Shown here piece after piece: positions 4,210-5,655 of a stretch of 5,655 nt of DNA. The notes under the pieces were generated by a model. It had not been told where the DNA came from and made no database searches. It was given only the letters and a program-made list of their open reading frames with translations. Position 1 is the stretch's first letter; each line of letters starts with the position of its first letter. This stretch comes from DATADD01 sp046262355 (GTDB taxonomy: Bacteria > Actinomycetota > CADDZG01 > WHSQ01), in assembly GCA_046262355.1 (NCBI GenBank), contig JBHEMX010000102.1, positions 1-5,655 on the forward strand, read 5' to 3'. The position numbers and the translations under genes are program-made.

Positions 4210-5637
4210 ATGGCGTTGTGTCCCGATTGTGGTGCCCCGAGGTCGAGCGGCGACGCGGCCTGTCCTCGCTGTGGCGCCACGAGTGTGCCGGCGCCGGTCC
4301 CTACGGCGGCCCCGCGCCCGGTTGCCCGCGCCGGGGCTCAGCGCGGTGCGTCCGCCACGCGCCTCGATCCCGAGGCGCGGCGTGAGGTCATGGCGCGCTT
4401 CTTCAGGACCTCCACTCCGGTCGTGCGCACCGCGCGCGAGCCGCGCTCTCCGGAGCGGGACATGCCGCGCCCGCCGCGCCCTCCGGAGCCGGTCACCTCG
4501 CGCGCACCGCGTCCTCCTGAAGCGGACGCGTCACGGCCCGAGCCCCCGAGCCCTCCGCACGAGCACGCGCGCGCGCCCCTCATCGAGCCGCCCCGGTCCC
4601 CTCGCGCGGCGCCCGGTCGCGCCAACGGGCGAGGGTCCGGCGCGCCGCTCCGGCCCGTTCCCCCGGCCGTGCCGGGAAGCGGCGACTGGTGGCAGCGCCG
4701 GCTCCATTCCAGCGACGTCGAGCCCCTCCGTGCGAGCGCCGCGAGCCGCGCCCCGGGCACGGCGTCGACGAGGCGGGTTCCGCCGCCTCCTCCGCCGCCC
4801 ATAGACATGCCCGCGCTCGCGGGTCTCGGCGTGGGCGGGGCCGCCGCGCCGGACGTGCACGCGGTCGCGCGCGACGTCACCCCGGCGCATATCCCTCGGG
4901 GCCGCCTCTCTCGTCGAGCGAATCATGTCACCGCCGTCACGCTCGCGGTCGTCCTGATCATCGCCGGAGCGCTCGTCGTTGCACAGCCCACAGCCGACGA
5001 CGCGGACGACGACGCTCCCCCCGCCGTGGCGCCGGTTCCCTCGGTTTCCGGCACACCATCGCCCTCCACCTCCGCTCCGGCCGGCGCGCCGAACGAAGAT
5101 GAGCCGGCACAGGACACCGACCCGTCACCCGAGGGCGACGGTGGGGGCGGGGCCGGCGAGAACGCGCCGCCGCCGGCCGCCCCGGCGCAGCTCCTCGTCG
5201 AACGGATCAACGACGTGCGCCGGGACCGTGGCCGGAGCAGCCTCGTCGTGGACGCCGATCTCGAGCGCGTTGCCCTGCAACACGTCGGCGAGATGGTCGG
5301 TCAGAGGCGCCTCTTTCACAGCTCCAACGACGTGCTCGCGGAACGGGTCACGGACTGGCGCCTGTTGGCCGAGAGCATCGGCGTGGGGCCGAGCGTTCCC
5401 TCGCTCATGGAGGCCTTCATGCGGTCCGACATCGACCGCCGCAACCTGCTCGACAAGGAGTTCTTCCACGTCGGCGTCGGAGCCGTGCGCAAGGGCAAGC
5501 GCCTCTGGGTGACGGTGCTGTTCACAGACCGGACCGATCCCGGCACGACCTTGGCCCCGACCTTGAACCCGACGTTCTCCACGAACGTCGGGTCGGCGGC
5601 CGTCTTGCTGGCCAGCTCAGCAGGCGTCAGAAAGTAG
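4210..5637 (+). CDS. Membrane-anchored CAP-superfamily protein with N-terminal zinc ribbon
   Basis: The protein has 475 residues from ATG 4210, chosen because it opens directly into a zinc ribbon (C4-x2-C7 and C18-x2-C21: CPDCG and CPRCG). Residues 25-235 are a low-complexity Pro/Arg/Ala-rich linker. A basic stretch (230-236) precedes one membrane helix (about 239-258, VTAVTLAVVLIIAGALVVA), and an acidic run (DDADDDAP) follows it. This predicts an N-in/C-out orientation. Residues 259-325 are an acidic Pro/Ser/Thr/Gly linker. Residues 326-440 are a CAP (SCP/PR1/YkwD-like) domain: LLVERINDVRRDRG, then FHSSND (H370), AESIGVG (E388), SDIDRRNLLDKEFFHVGVGA and LWVTVLF. The second CAP histidine (S-x-x-H-x-x-N) is Asp409. 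The 35 residues after 440 match nothing I recognise. The domain is expected at the cell surface; bacterial CAP proteins are mostly of unknown biochemical role. No partner gene is adjacent on this strand. Confidence 0.85.
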   Translation: MALCPDCGAPRSSGDAACPRCGATSVPAPVPTAAPRPVARAGAQRGASATRLDPEARREVMARFFRTSTPVVRTAREPRSPERDMPRPPRPPEPVTSRAPRPPEADASRPEPPSPPHEHARAPLIEPPRSPRAAPGRANGRGSGAPLRPVPPAVPGSGDWWQRRLHSSDVEPLRASAASRAPGTASTRRVPPPPPPPIDMPALAGLGVGGAAAPDVHAVARDVTPAHIPRGRLSRRANHVTAVTLAVVLIIAGALVVAQPTADDADDDAPPAVAPVPSVSGTPSPSTSAPAGAPNEDEPAQDTDPSPEGDGGGGAGENAPPPAAPAQLLVERINDVRRDRGRSSLVVDADLERVALQHVGEMVGQRRLFHSSNDVLAERVTDWRLLAESIGVGPSVPSLMEAFMRSDIDRRNLLDKEFFHVGVGAVRKGKRLWVTVLFTDRTDPGTTLAPTLNPTFSTNVGSAAVLLASSAGVRK

Positions 5638-5655
5638 ACCCCGGTTTCCTTCACC

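Overview
The window comes from a high-GC bacterium, most likely an actinobacterium. The evidence is GC-rich third codon positions, a tRNA without an encoded CCA end, LuxR-type regulators carrying an HD-GYP domain, and starts that look leaderless (a TANNNT box 6-7 nt before ATG). Thermoleophilia-like lineages are possible, but that is an impression from the protein families, not something the sequence proves.

Layout, left to right. A tRNA-Thr(CGU) lies on the + strand at 167-239. The bases before it hold no convincing gene. Two minus-strand genes follow: a two-part HD-GYP/LuxR regulator (2360 to 973) and, downstream of it, a small SnoaL-like cyclase/NTF2-fold gene (891 to 474). Both are broken in this sequence. 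The cyclase has a frameshift near 612 and a tandem duplication of its last 24-25 bases. The regulator has a frameshift near 1797 and an apparent in-frame internal deletion near 2257. The C-terminal regulator fragment still encodes a whole HD-GYP domain plus the LuxR DNA-binding domain.

A 200-bp divergent intergenic region separates this pair from an intact + strand SAM-dependent methyltransferase of the winged-helix plus Rossmann type (2561-3664). A 545-bp gene-free stretch follows (3665-4209). It is rich in inverted repeats, including two strong hairpins, one of them preceded by a good -10 box. The last gene (4210-5637) encodes a membrane-anchored CAP-superfamily protein with an N-terminal cytoplasmic zinc ribbon.

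The divergent regulator, cyclase and methyltransferase could form a small regulated metabolic module whose regulator/cyclase arm is decaying. This is inference from context only. No CRISPR array, transposase, integrase or classical defence system is visible. The most unusual items are the structured 3.73-4.02 kb region, the CAP protein's architecture with its substituted CAP histidine, and the paired damage in the minus-strand genes.
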